NCBI RefSeq assembly: GCF_905475395.1
Contig: NC_058342.1
Coordinates: forward strand, 35,670,140 to 35,734,139
Source of the DNA: Chrysoperla carnea
Lineage: Eukaryota > Arthropoda > Insecta > Neuroptera > Chrysopidae
Length of the DNA stretch: 64,000 bases
Direction: 5' to 3'
Part shown: positions 1-13,100 of the stretch, one piece after another
Position numbering within the stretch: position 1 is the stretch's first letter
How the letters are laid out: every line of letters starts with the position of its first letter
Made by a program: the position numbers and the translations under genes
The notes under the pieces: model-generated
Database searches by the model: none
What the model saw: only the letters and a program-made list of their open reading frames with translations
Told to the model about the DNA's origin: nothing

Positions 1-1501
1 ATTTCTCTAAACAACTGATTATGCAACCAACAACACATATTCAGATTGATTAGAAAAGTATTCACCGTTAAAATATATGTCGGAAAAAACATATATTTTT
101 GGAAAAATACGTTCGATTTCCCATACAATTTTGTAGGGTGCCGAAAAACCACGAAGCTGTTCACACAAATACAAGATTTTATTACACAATTTTCCTGGAA
201 GGTGGTCTAATGTATTCTGTACCTTGTAATTTCGAGACACCCCATATTTGGACTAACTGTGTTGACCAAAAGTAGAATTATATAAATTTCGCTTTTTACT
301 CCTAAAACACCAAAAAAACAAGAAATGGATACAAAAATTATAAATGAGTTAACTTTTAAGATATATAAGATTCAAGTCACCGTTGCTAAGCAATGGATTT
401 AAATATATTACACTATTGGTATAAAAATTATTTACACTAATTTATTTTGAGGAAAAACTGCTGAAAAATATTAAATACCGTTCATACGAAGTTTATATAA
501 TCCAAATCCTAATTGTGTTTTTAATTTGTGCGCATATTTTTAAAGTACAGATTACACAAACGCCATCTGACTGCGCAAGATATTTGTTCAAACTTCATTT
601 TATCTCCATGCTTTGATAATGCCAGAAACGTGGACATGCTCAAACCGCTTGTCAAACAAAGAGATGTTGTCCAATGTGTTTCAATGTATAAATCGTAACC
701 CATTTATTGATCCTGTTTGGACTCCATGACGTTTTCTGTTTATTGTGGTATGTGCCATACAAAATCATGTAGGAATCCAAACGTATTTTGAGTTTTAAGC
801 TCTTTTGGAAGAGAGTTTTGTTTTTTTTTTTTCTTTATAAATATGTACCTATTTCTTTAAATTTAATTATTAGGTTTTTTGTCCATTGTTTTTTTTTTTT
901 TTACCTTAAGTCATTATATACATTATTTAAATACATTTAAAAAAATGTTCAAATTTTGGCTAAAACATTTAAATTGGAAAATTATTTCGTAATATTTTTT
1001 TTATATATATATATTTTGGAAACGATTAAATTTTTGTGAATTATATTCACTCAAACAAAATATATATTATATATATATAAAGGTTTTTTTGTTTTTGAGT
1101 AACATGGAATATAAGTAAGGAATGGATTTTATGTTAATTTGTCTTAGAATTCGAAATTATTCGTGTTAAAAAATCGACAGTATACATTTAAATCTAAGGT
1201 AGTATTATATATCACTTTTCCCAATCGCACGGATCCGTGAAGCTGTATTCCGAACTGCGTTCTTTTGTTTTAAAATAAATTCAAATATATATAATCATCT
1301 TACGCATGCGTAAACAGTTTTTATACTAAAATAAATATTAAATGACATTTGCGCAGGTGTAAACGATTCATATAATCGTATATGGGATCATTTTAAACTG
1401 AAAAGGGCATAATTTTTTGAATATTTCAATTTTTAACACAGTCCCTCCCGTATATTAATACTCACTTCAACAACCAGTTTTCTTCTTCAGCAGAAATTAC
1501 T
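1..1501. other. Gene-free A+T-rich flank
   Basis: No exon-like frame or recognised repeat. Short TATATA runs at about 1003-1080. Small open frames here have no domain and no splice context. Confidence 0.5.
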
Positions 1502-1792
1502 CCATAGAGATAATAACATAGAGGTATAAAGACATAGGTAACGCAATAAGTGAATTCTTGATCTGCAGAGAAATAGACAGAACTGATTGGCGTTTATACG
1601 TTAATATGTTTGTACATAGTGGTCTTATCTCTCTGGAATATGCTGTTATGGTTCCACCACGTATAAGAGAGACGAAGATGGCTACACGCGCTGATATTCT
1701 GACATCTCTCTCTTATCTGATCATTCTGACGTCTCTACTGCGATAAACCGTTTAGGTGGTGACTTTGCGTCTCTATGTAATTATCCCCATGG
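1502..1792. repeat. Element bounded by 22-bp inverted repeats
   Basis: The arms 1502-1523 (starts CCATAGAG) and 1771-1792 match in inverted orientation at 19 of 22 positions. The interior has a further short inverted pair around ATAAGAGAGA (1663 and 1705 regions). It looks like a small non-autonomous DNA element; no coding capacity and no clear target-site duplication. Confidence 0.5.
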
Positions 1793-1882
1793 TTTATTCA
1801 GAGCTACTTACAGATTCTTGTCCATATGAGTCATGCTACGATTACATGTGTCAAGAAGAATCTATAAATAGCTCTGAACAAA
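1793..1882 (-). ncRNA. Candidate stem-loop RNA (27-bp stem, 36-nt loop)
   Basis: Arms 1793-1819 and 1856-1882 are inverted copies differing at three positions. As minus-strand RNA all three differences become G-U pairs, so the stem is 27 bp with no mismatch; as plus-strand RNA they are A-C mismatches. Size and shape fit a pre-miRNA, but the hairpin directly abuts an inverted-repeat element, so a fold-back transposon end is an equal alternative. No known mature miRNA was recognised. Confidence 0.35.
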
Positions 1883-2476
1883 CTAAAAATGAGCAAATAA
1901 TATAAAATCCATTCTCTAGATATAAAAATCGACATAATATTTGTTGAATGGTTTTTTTTTCACCATTTTCTTTTCATTTATTTTTATTAAATTTTTTTTT
2001 TCAGTTTTAGTTAACATTTATTAGAATACTTAATAATTAAATTGTAAATTTTTATTTTTACAAATTCCATTTTTTTTTTGTTTCTTTTAAAATTTGACAA
2101 AAATAATACAAAACACACACAATCACACGGTAGAAATATATTCGAATAAAATGTTTAGAAAAACTTTGCTTATTTTTTTGTGTTATTTTCTATTGTGTTG
2201 AAAATGTGTGATTTGATTTAGACGTGATAAATTTTTTATATTTTCCATTAATATAAACCCGTAAATATACGCTAAATTGTTGTATAGCGATTCGATAATA
2301 TTTTTACTTCCAAAAAAAAAAATTCTATTTTGCAAATTTTTTTTATTACTTTATTGTGTCCATTGTTTTTTTTTCTTTTTGGGATTTTAGCACCGTAGTT
2401 TTTTTTCCTAAATTTAAGAAATCTTTTCTTTAAAAATCGGTTTCAACACGCTTCCAAATTCACAATCCTCCTGAGC

Positions 2477-2640
2477 ATGTCATAATTATTTCTAATCTAT
2501 GTCACCAGTAAGAAACGTGACGTAAACATGATGTAAATGTTACGTTGTGACATAATATACACATCATATTGACGTCACGGTCTTACATAATTTACGTAAA
2601 AAAGTAGGAACAGGTGACATATTAGACATAATTATGACAT
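2477..2640. mobile_element. Fold-back MITE-like element
   Basis: 164 bp. The ends 2477-2506 (starts ATGTCATAATTA, ends ATGTCACC) and 2613-2640 (starts GGTGACAT) are inverted copies, the outer 20 positions matching at 19. Inner inverted blocks (GTAAGAAACGTGACG against CGTCACGGTCTTAC) extend the fold. A perfect CRE palindrome, TGACGTCA, lies in the second arm. No coding capacity. Confidence 0.65.
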
Positions 2641-4091
2641 ATTTATGAAAAATTTTATCAATTTTCAACGGGGTTTACATTTCAGTTCGATGACTCTTTT
2701 CATGTAGGTTTTAATGACCCTGTCTGTAAGTTTTATTTAAAGGTATAATAAGTTTAGTTTAATTTGTAACGGTTAGAAATAATCGAAGATATTTTGAATT
2801 TAATTTCTCCAAAATCTATCTAAGCGAACATCCAAAGAGTTTTTTAGCGTCAATTTGTACACTTATACATTTTTGAAAGACAACATACTTTAAAATTTAA
2901 GATGGCGATTGAAAAATGGGAATTTTCATTCGCATCTTTCACTTTTTAGTAACGCGTGTGTATAACTTGTATACTTATGTGCTATCGACAAAGCATCCAT
3001 TGTTTGAAACTGACAACAACCTGACAGACATAGCACATTATAACACATTTTCTTGAATGATTCATCATTAAGTATATTTGTAGTTTGAATCATTGAATCA
3101 AAGTTATTGAATCGAATTTGAAAATTCCAAATTTATGGTTAAAATAAAAAAGCTTCAAATTTTTCATAAAAATCATTAAAATGATTTTAAATACTTTGCA
3201 TAAGCTTTTAGGAACCTCGAAAAAGGATGGTTTTTCTTTGGAATGTGTGTTATAACCAATGAATTTTCTTCAAAAATGATTTTTTCACAAAACAATGAAC
3301 ACAATTATAGGGGAAAAAAATTTTCTTTGATGACTATATTTTGAGATAAATTAGCTGGATATATTTTTCGCAGTGAATGAGGGGGTATTTCAGGGGGGGG
3401 GGAGTATATTTGAATACTTATATATAATATATATATGTAAATATTTAACAGGAGGGTATGTTTTTTCATTTTTTTTTCAAATAGTGACTAAAAGGTGATT
3501 TTATCTTTTTTTGGGTAGGTTTTTTAATATTGGCATAAAAACTGTTTTTTTAAATGAGTCATTCATACAAATTATTACCAACAATTGGCCAGCCAAACTT
3601 CGTTTTATTTTTTAAAAATTGTAACGAATTAAAAAAGTGATAAATCATTCTCTCAAGGGCTTAAATATGTAGCTTACTTAGAATTCGCGCGCATTCTTAA
3701 AAATTACACTTTTTTTTTTAATAAATAAAGCTAAACTCAAACGTACCGTTCATATTTACACATGCGCCAAACATTTAGACATTTGCTCATGTACATAATT
3801 TTTTTTTTTCATTTTTTTTGGAATAAATTTTTTTAGAACGAACAATGTATGTATGTGGACCCATCTGATGATCCGAATTGGAATCAATGCTGCCATTCAA
3901 ATGAAATGAATGCTCTACCCATTTTGTTTTTTGTTGGTTTTTCAAAATGTAATGAAATTTTTGGGAGTATTTTTAATTTTTTGGGAATTTTTCGTGTATT
4001 TAACAATTTTTTTTTGTTTAACTTTTAATTAAATTTTTTTTTGTTAGAATTTTTCGAATTTTTGTTTGTTTGTTTAGTGTTGGAATTCAAA
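2641..4091. other. 3' flank of alpha-2/delta
   Basis: Contains the probable 3' UTR (from 4091 downward) and nothing else recognisable. A G-run (GGGGGGGGG) occurs near 3395. Confidence 0.5.
3604..3609 (-). promoter_or_regulatory. Candidate poly(A) signal of alpha-2/delta
   Basis: First AATAAA hexamer on the minus strand after the stop codon, about 480 nt downstream. In DNA this A+T-rich the hexamer occurs by chance, so this is only the nearest candidate. Confidence 0.25.
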
Positions 4092-4190
4092 TCACGTGAA
4101 TCTTGATAATGTGAATGCAATTGTTAAAAATTCGAGGAAAATCGATGCCTGGAATTTTCCACAGTTGCCACACAATTTTATTTCAATTTC
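4092..4190 (-). CDS. alpha-2/delta last exon: C-terminal anchor
   Basis: After the donor at 4856-4861, the next usable exon begins at 4190 behind a T-rich tract ending GTAG. It encodes 32 residues: EIEIKLCGNCGKF, then a hydrophobic tail (SIFLEFLTIAF) and a short polar end, then TGA at 4092-4094. The Cys-Gly pair just after the RRRP...HPE block is typical of the family, as is the hydrophobic end, which in vertebrates directs GPI anchoring. If the preceding intron were retained, the protein would end after nine other residues. Confidence 0.8.
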   Translation of the reverse strand, partial: EIEIKLCGNCGKFQASIFLEFLTIAFTLSRFT

Positions 4191-7100
4191 CTACAAAAAA
4201 AGAAAAATAACAATTCATTAAATATTAACCAGTATTTAATAGTCCAAAGCTAGTAAAGAGGAATAATTAAGTATCCGAAAGCTGCTTTAAAAGCCCTCTT
4301 GCCCTCAAAATCAAGTTTATTAGGCTATTTTAAGCTTACGGCTTCAAGGTTATTCGGTAAATTGTTCGTTTGACTCCCTACCCGTCGGAATTTCTTAGAA
4401 AATTTTCCATTCGGTCTCAAGAGTAGCCCTAGAAAGTTTAAAGAACGGTGCTAAATCCATTTTGGCGTTAACCTAACAAAATACTACGACTTATCCGCAA
4501 TTCTACTCATTAACATCCTAGTGTCTGGACAAATTGACGTCCAGACACGGTGTCAGTATCACTGCTCTAGAATCGCTACTACTCGGTCTTGTTCTGTTAC
4601 GTTGTCGCTGTTGAGCTGAACTTAATTAGCGAAAAATCGATAAAAGTGGGAGTATCTTCTGATTAAAGGAATATGCAAAGAAGTCTCTTTATTTTACGGG
4701 TTCATTCTCGCTTTGTTTTTATTCTAGATTCGACAAAAAGCTTGTCTCGAAAAACAGGCAGAAAACTGAAGACAGGTTTATTTCCCTCCTGATAATTATT
4801 TCTCAAAATCTTTATACGACTATTCGAAACACTATAATCGAAAAAAGCTTATTTTACTTACTTCTGGATGATAGTTGATACATTTCGGTGGTCGACGTCG
4901 ATAAAGTGCTTCCATAGGTTTGACCCGACATCGACTTGTATCATACAAGACTTCATACGCTCCTATACTCAATTGTTTGCTACCGCATGGGCATAAAGTA
5001 TCAACAACTAATAAAATTAAGTTGCTATGAGGAATTTTTTGTACACTAAATGGTCGTTCACAACCCGTAATATGGCAATTTGTTAATTTGCCCTTTAACG
5101 GATTACTCAGGCCACTCGTGTTTAAACGATCCGGTTGTAAAATATACAGATCAACACGTTTATCACATGGGTACACATGACCTCCAGTGCTGGAGGTGGT
5201 ACCACTCGAAGAATCGGTTGTGGAAGACGTTGTTCTAGTAACTTCTTTGTTTACTTCAGGCGTTGGACGTTTTATATCGTTTGGAATTGAACTTGGACCG
5301 GCTGGTTGTGGTTCCGATTCCATGTTTATGTCATCGGTCACATAGGTATCATATTCATCTATAGAAGTCAAAAACATTGGTTTAATAACTTTTGAAACAC
5401 ACAGTATTTGATAAAATTAATACTTACAATCATCATCATTTGCATAGGAGAAAGATTTTGCGTAACTTTGACCCATCATCGAAAACCAGAAACTTAATGT
5501 TCCAATTGTCCATTCGAAAAACCACCCTAAAGGCTGTAACGGCTATAAATATTTTAAAATTTATTAAATTGGATAATGCATTTTCTCCTAAATTTTTGGT
5601 CGATTTTTGAAGGCTCATTTAATTCTCGTAATACACAAGGGTAGTTTGAATTCCGTCACGGAACCTTTATGGAATCACACTGGCTTTTCGGCCTCACACG
5701 ACAACTCATTCAGGGAGGATCGGTAGTCCTGTGCAACTTTAGAAGGTAGATTAGGGGAATTCTGGGATTTTATCGCCACTTGGTTGTCTAAGGGGACAGC
5801 AATTTCGTTGCACGAGTGAGAGATAAAACTAGCCTTGTGTATTATTTCGAGCTTAAATAGAAAAATTCTGAGACTTATCCTTACCGAAATAAATTTAACC
5901 CCTTTATTAAAATGACTTTTATCACTGGAACAAGCTCCTTGATAATCATAAACTGCAACTTTCTTATAAATACGATCCTGTACTAACGAATCCATAATTG
6001 TTCCATCAATTTGTCCAAAGAATTTACCAGTATGTTCAGGACTTTCGGATAAAATGACAAAACCATTGTTATCCAAAACATAGCAATCTAGTTCATCGGA
6101 AGCGCATGTTTTACGGCAGGCAGTTGTTCCTGTACACTGTAATGGAAGCTTATGTTAGAGTATCGAGTTATGCCGAAGAAATACGCCTTAAATATACTTA
6201 CGGCTGAGGTAATATTAATGAAATGCGAAGCTAAGGTCGAGTGCTGGAATTGCAGACCGACAACCGCGGCTGGAGCTCTGTGACCTTTGCGTTCGATAAA
6301 TATTGCATGTGTGGCCGTTACTAATGGGCCACGTTGTCCAATTCCTCCACGTGCATACATCTCGTCTGCATCGAATGGTACAGAAAATACAAAACTTTCT
6401 GGTTCGATTGCATGCTGGTCAACAGCACGACGATACCAAGTTTCATCTGTCGCACGTGTATTCAATTCCGAAAAATGTCTAAAATTATTGCAAAAGAATT
6501 GATGAAAAGTGTATTCCAAAAACGGTGCAAGTACTTTATCTGGCCATATCTCGGTCTGGCCATAAACCGAGAAACAGAGAAAGTAGATAGATAACAATTG
6601 AGGAGCTGGATGCAATAAGGTCGTAAGTTCGCAAAATGTTTTTTGAGAAAAACGTTTAAAAAGATAAAATAGTTCTTTTGAGCCAAATTATGGACTCTTG
6701 GGTCCAGCTTCTCAATTCATGTTTACTTACGGTTCGTTTGAGTCTGTTGACGTGGTTGCATGATCAATCCAACGCAATAAACCACTTCGTGTTGCAATGA
6801 ACGATAATGTTACTCCAAACATCTGATAGCCTTGTCTGCAAAGATCATATCACATTAAAGAACTGAATTTTACAAACATATTTAAAGCTTTTTTTTGGGG
6901 CTAAGTCTACAAAATTTTATAATTGTTATTTGATGGAAATACTGCACCCTGTGGAAAAGTATTTGATGAAAAATATTAAGAAAAAACACCTGGAAAATTT
7001 ATTTAAATAAAAACGACATATAACATTGGTTGTTATGAAAGTTATGGAAATTTGATTTTCATTTGCGATACACAGAGGTTTTGGAAAAAATTGTGCAAAT

Positions 7101-10100
7101 AATTTCATAGATAAATGAACTCAAATAGATAAATGAACTGGTAAATTTTGATTAAAATTCAATTTTGTGGATAGCATTCATGGTCATATCGAGGGGATGT
7201 CAGGGGATGATTTACTTTGTTAATTATGTATCTGTTTTCCTCTAGATCGAAAATTTCCTGTTTTATTAGGGAGTAAGGATTATATGAAACATTTGCTCTT
7301 ACCCTAGGTCCAGTTTTAAATCATTCAAGTTCCTAGAATCAAATCTTGGGAACAACAAACAGTAAGACAAGTAGTGTACCCGTTATTTAACCATAATTGC
7401 ACTATTTTTCCAAGCCATCCAAATTTTTCCGGGTATTTGTAATGGTTCAACGTTTCGTCGAATGTTTTTATTTCAGGGTCAATCATAATTATAGGGGTAA
7501 GAAGATCAAATTGACAAAAAAAATAATTAAAAAAAACAAACATATTCAAGCGCGGATCTAGAGGGGTATTCATAGGGGGTCATAACCATCCCCAAACCGA
7601 ATAAAAATTTCTAAAATATATTTTTCCACTCAAATTTTACATTAAGATGAAACCTTCTTTGTGACCCCCTTCAAAATTTAGTTCTAGATGCGCGCCTGAA
7701 CATACTTTTTAAGAGAGCAGTTGGTGAAGGATAGAGCGACATTTATATGAGAAAAAAAAAGCACAATTCATTGGCACTTTCGCTACATTCAAGATACGTG
7801 AAACGTGGAACCAAAAAAAAAAATTCTTGCAGGAACCAATGTTATACACTTTATTAGTTTCATTAATTAGTTAATTAATTATACTTACAAATCCATTATG
7901 CGAGCTATGTTAAGGCATTTCATCGTAATTTTTTCATAAAGAATGCATTATCAAAGAAAAAGGGATTAGAATTGAAGGAAACATTGATAAGTCATTTCTC
8001 GACTTGTTGAGTACAGATATTTAAATTTTTCGCAAACTGTTTCAGTTTTTTTCGAACGACAATAACATCATTAACCGCGGTTTGTGACATTCAAATGCAA
8101 ACTGACGGAAAACTGGTGAATTGACTACAATTCGCAGGAGAATTGCGTCAATGGTCAACTTGATTTTCATAAAACTTCTGTAAACAAGTTATGCAGTTGC
8201 GCTTCTAAGGGTGTATATGTTTTGCAGTTTCCCTTCACAACTCCAGATAAAGGTCCGGTATAGGTTCTATTAAAAATCCGTCCGGTTTGTTGTTTGATAG
8301 TGCATACTTACAGGAAAAAAAAAGTTTATAAGTAGTCTACAAATGGAAAATTTCTATGAAAAATAATGAATATAAAAAATACATTGATGAAAAATTTTTC
8401 ACGAGCTTTTCTAATTTTTTTATGATTTATATGTACAGTTAAAGCTTTTTAAAACAGACACTATGATTATAAAGAATATATGACTTTTAGATCTTAATTC
8501 ATCATCGTAAATTAGAGGCTATGTTCATGCTAATAATTCTGAAACGGTTTGGAATTGAAATTTATCTTCTTTAATGCACCTGTCACGTTAAAGAATAACA
8601 AAAGCTACGAGACATCAAGTAGGCTATCAGTTTTGTAAGGAACCGTCAATAAACTACGTGGCTCAATTCCGGGCTGATTGGAACACCCCCTCCCTCCAAG
8701 TAGCTTACCATAGCCTTTACTATAACCCCCCTCGGATGGAATGTAAGTTTTCTATTATTAAGTCAAGAAAACATTTTCTATTTTTCGAAACACTGGCATT
8801 ACGGCATTGTAAGAATCTGGCGTTCATAAAATGTAAAAGTACCCGATGTTGGCTTTGTTTACTTCATTACCATCCTCCCCTGACATAACTCAGCGTAGCT
8901 TTTGAACTAATCTCCTCTGGCTTTTGACAGAACCACGTGGTTTATGGAAACTCCCTAAGGTATCCTATATTTTCAAATTCGTATGTTCTTAAAAGACATT
9001 GACTATTATGAAATAGTTCAGAATTATTGGCAAGACCATACTTACTTAAAGTATTTATAAAATCTTCATTACAAAAAATTTCTTGAATTTTTTTTCTAAT
9101 AGTTATGATCACATTTAAAATACCTACGAGCCAATTGCTTGTAAAGATTTTCTCTACGATTTCTAGAAAATTTTCTAAAAAGCTTGCATAATCTACAGAA
9201 CCAAATATGGAAGTTATGTATTCTTTATAATATAATTTTAGTCTAAATATTACGGAGGTCTTGAATTCTAATTATGGTTTAGAATTGTCGGACCTTTTGA
9301 AATACATGAGTATATTAGCAGAGATAGATGCTTTTGTACTTTTTTTTTTTAAACATCAGAAATAACAATCTTCTTGTGGATACATTACCTGTGCAAAAGA
9401 GCCATCAGCGTGGCTATCGGGCTATTGCGTGAGATAATTTCAATTAGTAGAAGATATGGTTAACTTAATTCTACGTGTTTCTAAGTATGCAAAGTGTGTG
9501 TGAAAAACATTGACATTGTTTCATTTTTTCTTTTGCTTATAGCTTTTGAAAACTTCAATTTTTGTTACAATTTTAATTAAAAATTTTTTCGTGTTGTTTT
9601 TCATAAACTTTTTACACTCAGTGTAAGTAGAGAAGGGTACTGTTATCCTTTTTCTACTTACAGGGAGTGTAAAAATTATATGCAAAAAGAACTTGCACAA
9701 AGGACCCTTCACAAAAACAATTTCTTTCAATTAGCCTAACAAGTAGTTTAAAGGTATTTCTAACGGAGTAAGAGAGTACGCGATATCTTAGAAAGAGAAA
9801 AAATATAGTAGTTGTATAAGTGCAGTAAATCTGTCAACGCTACAACGAATATACTCTCAATTTATACTATTTACAGGGAGTATCAGGGGGTTGATGAATC
9901 AAGAATTGGTTGATGAATCAAGGAATTATTATGTAAATAGGGGCTTTATTTGGTGGCTAAAACACTAAAATCATTCTTCTTCAAGTAAAAATAAAAGCTC
10001 GGATGTAAAAAAAAAGCTGGAACACCAAAAGATCGGATATGGGCGATTCTTTTGGTGTTCTACCTTGTCTCTTGACCAGCGAGTTTATTGCGTAAATCAT

Positions 10101-13100
10101 CAATCGATTTAGGCAATAACATTACATAATTTCATAATTTTTTTAGAGGAAATGTGAAATATCGGAGCTTGAAAGTCGAATAACTCGAAATTTTAAATTT
10201 TATTTAGAAACTATCTTTCTTTTCTTTTACATTACTTGTGGGTAGGGTCCTTTTGGTTTTTTGAGAGGTTAAAAGCCAAGATGTTTGTAGTATAATAAGA
10301 ACAAAAATTCAAGCTTTCAAAGTTCTGTTTCACAATAGTGTGGGCTACAAATTTTTTTTCGACATTTAGACATATTTTTTGACATGAAATATCATACAGA
10401 CAAATTTTTGTGTGTGAAACAGACTTAACCTTAATGGTGGGTGCAAATAAGTGCTTCATTTTCTTTTTAATTTTTCATTTTTTTAAAGTGCGTGTGCTGT
10501 GTGCATTTGTGTTGTGAAAAAAGTAATTGAATCAACATACTGTTTATCCTCCTTGTGCGTCGAATGCGTTGAACTGTGTTTATCCATACCCTCCGTAACG
10601 ATTGCATCCTGGACTAGCGATTGCATTAATGTTTTATCACCTAGAACATAGTTCAACATTTGTCAGTTGGCGTAATTGCGGTCAAAAATCGTGGGAGATT
10701 TTGAAAGAGAGCTTGAAAACATGCAATAATTTCTCCGAAACTTATTTTGAGTAGGAAACTTTATGGGAAAGAATTTAGAAAGATTCCTGACTGGGGAAAA
10801 ATTTAGAAAGATTCCGGTGTATAAAACCCAATCCATATTTGTTTCCAGTCTGGAATTGCCGTAGAGAGAAATGGCAGAAAGTTGAAGACAGCAATACTAT
10901 TTTCGTTCAGTTCTAAAAGCTTTACTATAAAATTGTTCCGGGAATTTCTCGACCTTTATAATGGAAGACGATTTAGAGGCTTTTCTTGCTGGAGAGCAAT
11001 GCCAGTCTATAAAACCTCATCCAGATGGATTTCCTGTAGGGAAAAAGTGATTTAAGATTTGTTACTGTCGGAAAAGTTTTGGAAACCATATGGCCCTAAT
11101 TACATTCGAAAATTACGGAAGATTTTCAAATAACCCTTGGAAACTTGCCATAATGTTTCCAGAACTCTTTTTAGAGTAATTCTCGATCATACCACCATGA
11201 AAATGAGGGGAATCGAGTACATCGCAGAGCACATTCTTTAGAAGAAAAATAGTCTCGAGAATAGCATTGCTAGAGCTGTTCTAAGAAGGGCTGGGAGAAA
11301 CCAGTGGTTGGTAACTCTTCTTCCGAAATTTAGTTAACTTTCCAATATGATGTTTGCATGTATTTCCAAAAGAGCTTCATATTCTTGAGTAGTTTTTCCA
11401 GAAATTTCTCAATCTCTGGACAGAAAGTTAATATTTTTTCCCTGGATCGTTAGTGGAAGGTAATTTTCCATTCAGGTTTCAGATCTTAAGAATATTCTTG
11501 GCTGAGCCCTAAACATTATTGCAAGTGCGATTTATTTTAATTAGAATTCGCAGGGCTTGAGACTCACAGGACGACGCGAGAACATCTACAGGAACATCGA
11601 GGAACAGAGAAAAGAGAAAGGTGAAAAGAATTCAGAATTCTGATGGGTTGTCTAAATTTGTGGGGAGAAATAAGCTAAACTACTGAACTTAAAATGAATA
11701 AATGCCTGATACACTTTTGGCCATGTTCTTTGCTAAAATAATATCAAATACGTACAGTAATAAGAATCTTTTTCGGTTTTTTTATGAGGCGTAGTTTGCA
11801 CATGATGTATAACGGGTCCATGGGCTGTTGTTAATGGACCTAAAGGCGGTGCTCGTGGTCTCATTGACATCCATTTCCAACCAGGTGCTCGGGTTCGTGA
11901 TAAAAAATGTAGTACTCGATCTTCAGCCGTTCCCAAATATTGTTCAGAAACGCTGTTATATTCACAGTAAACCCAATCAGGATGTACTTTCCAATTAGTT
12001 CCTTTAAAATATTCCGTTACTGAAACAAAATTTTGAATATTAGGTTTAAAATTTTCGATCTGGTTGTTTTCAATCATACCGTTCACAGGACTATGTTTAA
12101 TTTCCTGTTCAGCTATGACTTCATACATGCCATATCCTTCGGGAATAGCTAATCCCAAAGAAAATGGTGTACCTTCAATTGGATTGTAAAAATATTTGTG
12201 TTTACGTGTAGTAACTCGTTTCTGCAAAAAAATTAAGGAATTTTTCAGTATGGAAAGAAATTTTTGGATGAAAAATCAAGTTATTTACCATATTGTCATA
12301 GTGAACTTTGACACTGAGCTCAATTTCTCCTTCTTTTTGATCTATCATATCGTGCCTTAGCTAAAAAAAACAAAATTTTATATTATAAACTAGCTAAATC
12401 AGACCACACTTCGCTGTCGCTTTGTCTGAATAATAATTATTATTTTATTATATACAAAGTGTTCTGTTATGGATAGCAGAAAATTATACCAGTAAATTAA
12501 GCTTATCAAGACAAATAGAAAAGCTATGAACCAAATTTCGATAGGAGGTCTGATTCGGTAGATATGGCTATGGGAAAAATAGGCTGATTTATGAATTCAC
12601 AGACCTATCAAACTCATTAAATTAGTAGGTGTCACTTCAGAATATAGAAGAGACTAATTTCAAGTCACTGAAGCTAAATTTCTATATGTAAAATATATAA
12701 CGCCATCTATGAATATTGAACGAAACTATTATCAGAGTTATAATCCAAAACATGTCACCTATGAAGGCCTTTCATACTTGAGTTTGCATGTTAGACCTTC
12801 TGGTCTTAGAGCTTTCTTCATGAAGGGATCAAGAGGATCTTAATAGAGAATTTTCCCTACATTTTCAGGGGGCATTATATTCTATCAATTTTCAATGAAA
12901 ATATAAACTCTGGCACAATTCTTGGAGTGAAATAATATGGTTAAACTTACATCCAAAAGCATGGAGTTATTTTCTCGTGGTCCACTTTCATTTTCCACTA
13001 ATTCAACTTCGGTTAAATCAATCGAAGTATATTCCGGTTCTAAACTTTTTTCGAATTTATTATTAACCTGTAAATAAAGTAACAATTAAAATTTGCTCCA

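Noticed and set aside
1558-1746. 62-codon frame
   Set aside because: It lies inside an inverted-repeat element; no similarity to known proteins could be recognised.
6479-6686. N-terminal extension of the frame beginning at 6615 or 6686
   Set aside because: It crosses the intron acceptor at 6479-6480; the coding exon is 6202-6478 and joins upstream in phase.
12385-12440. Helitron-type end in alpha-2/delta intron 12
   Set aside because: AACTAGCT plus a short similar block only; too little to define an element.
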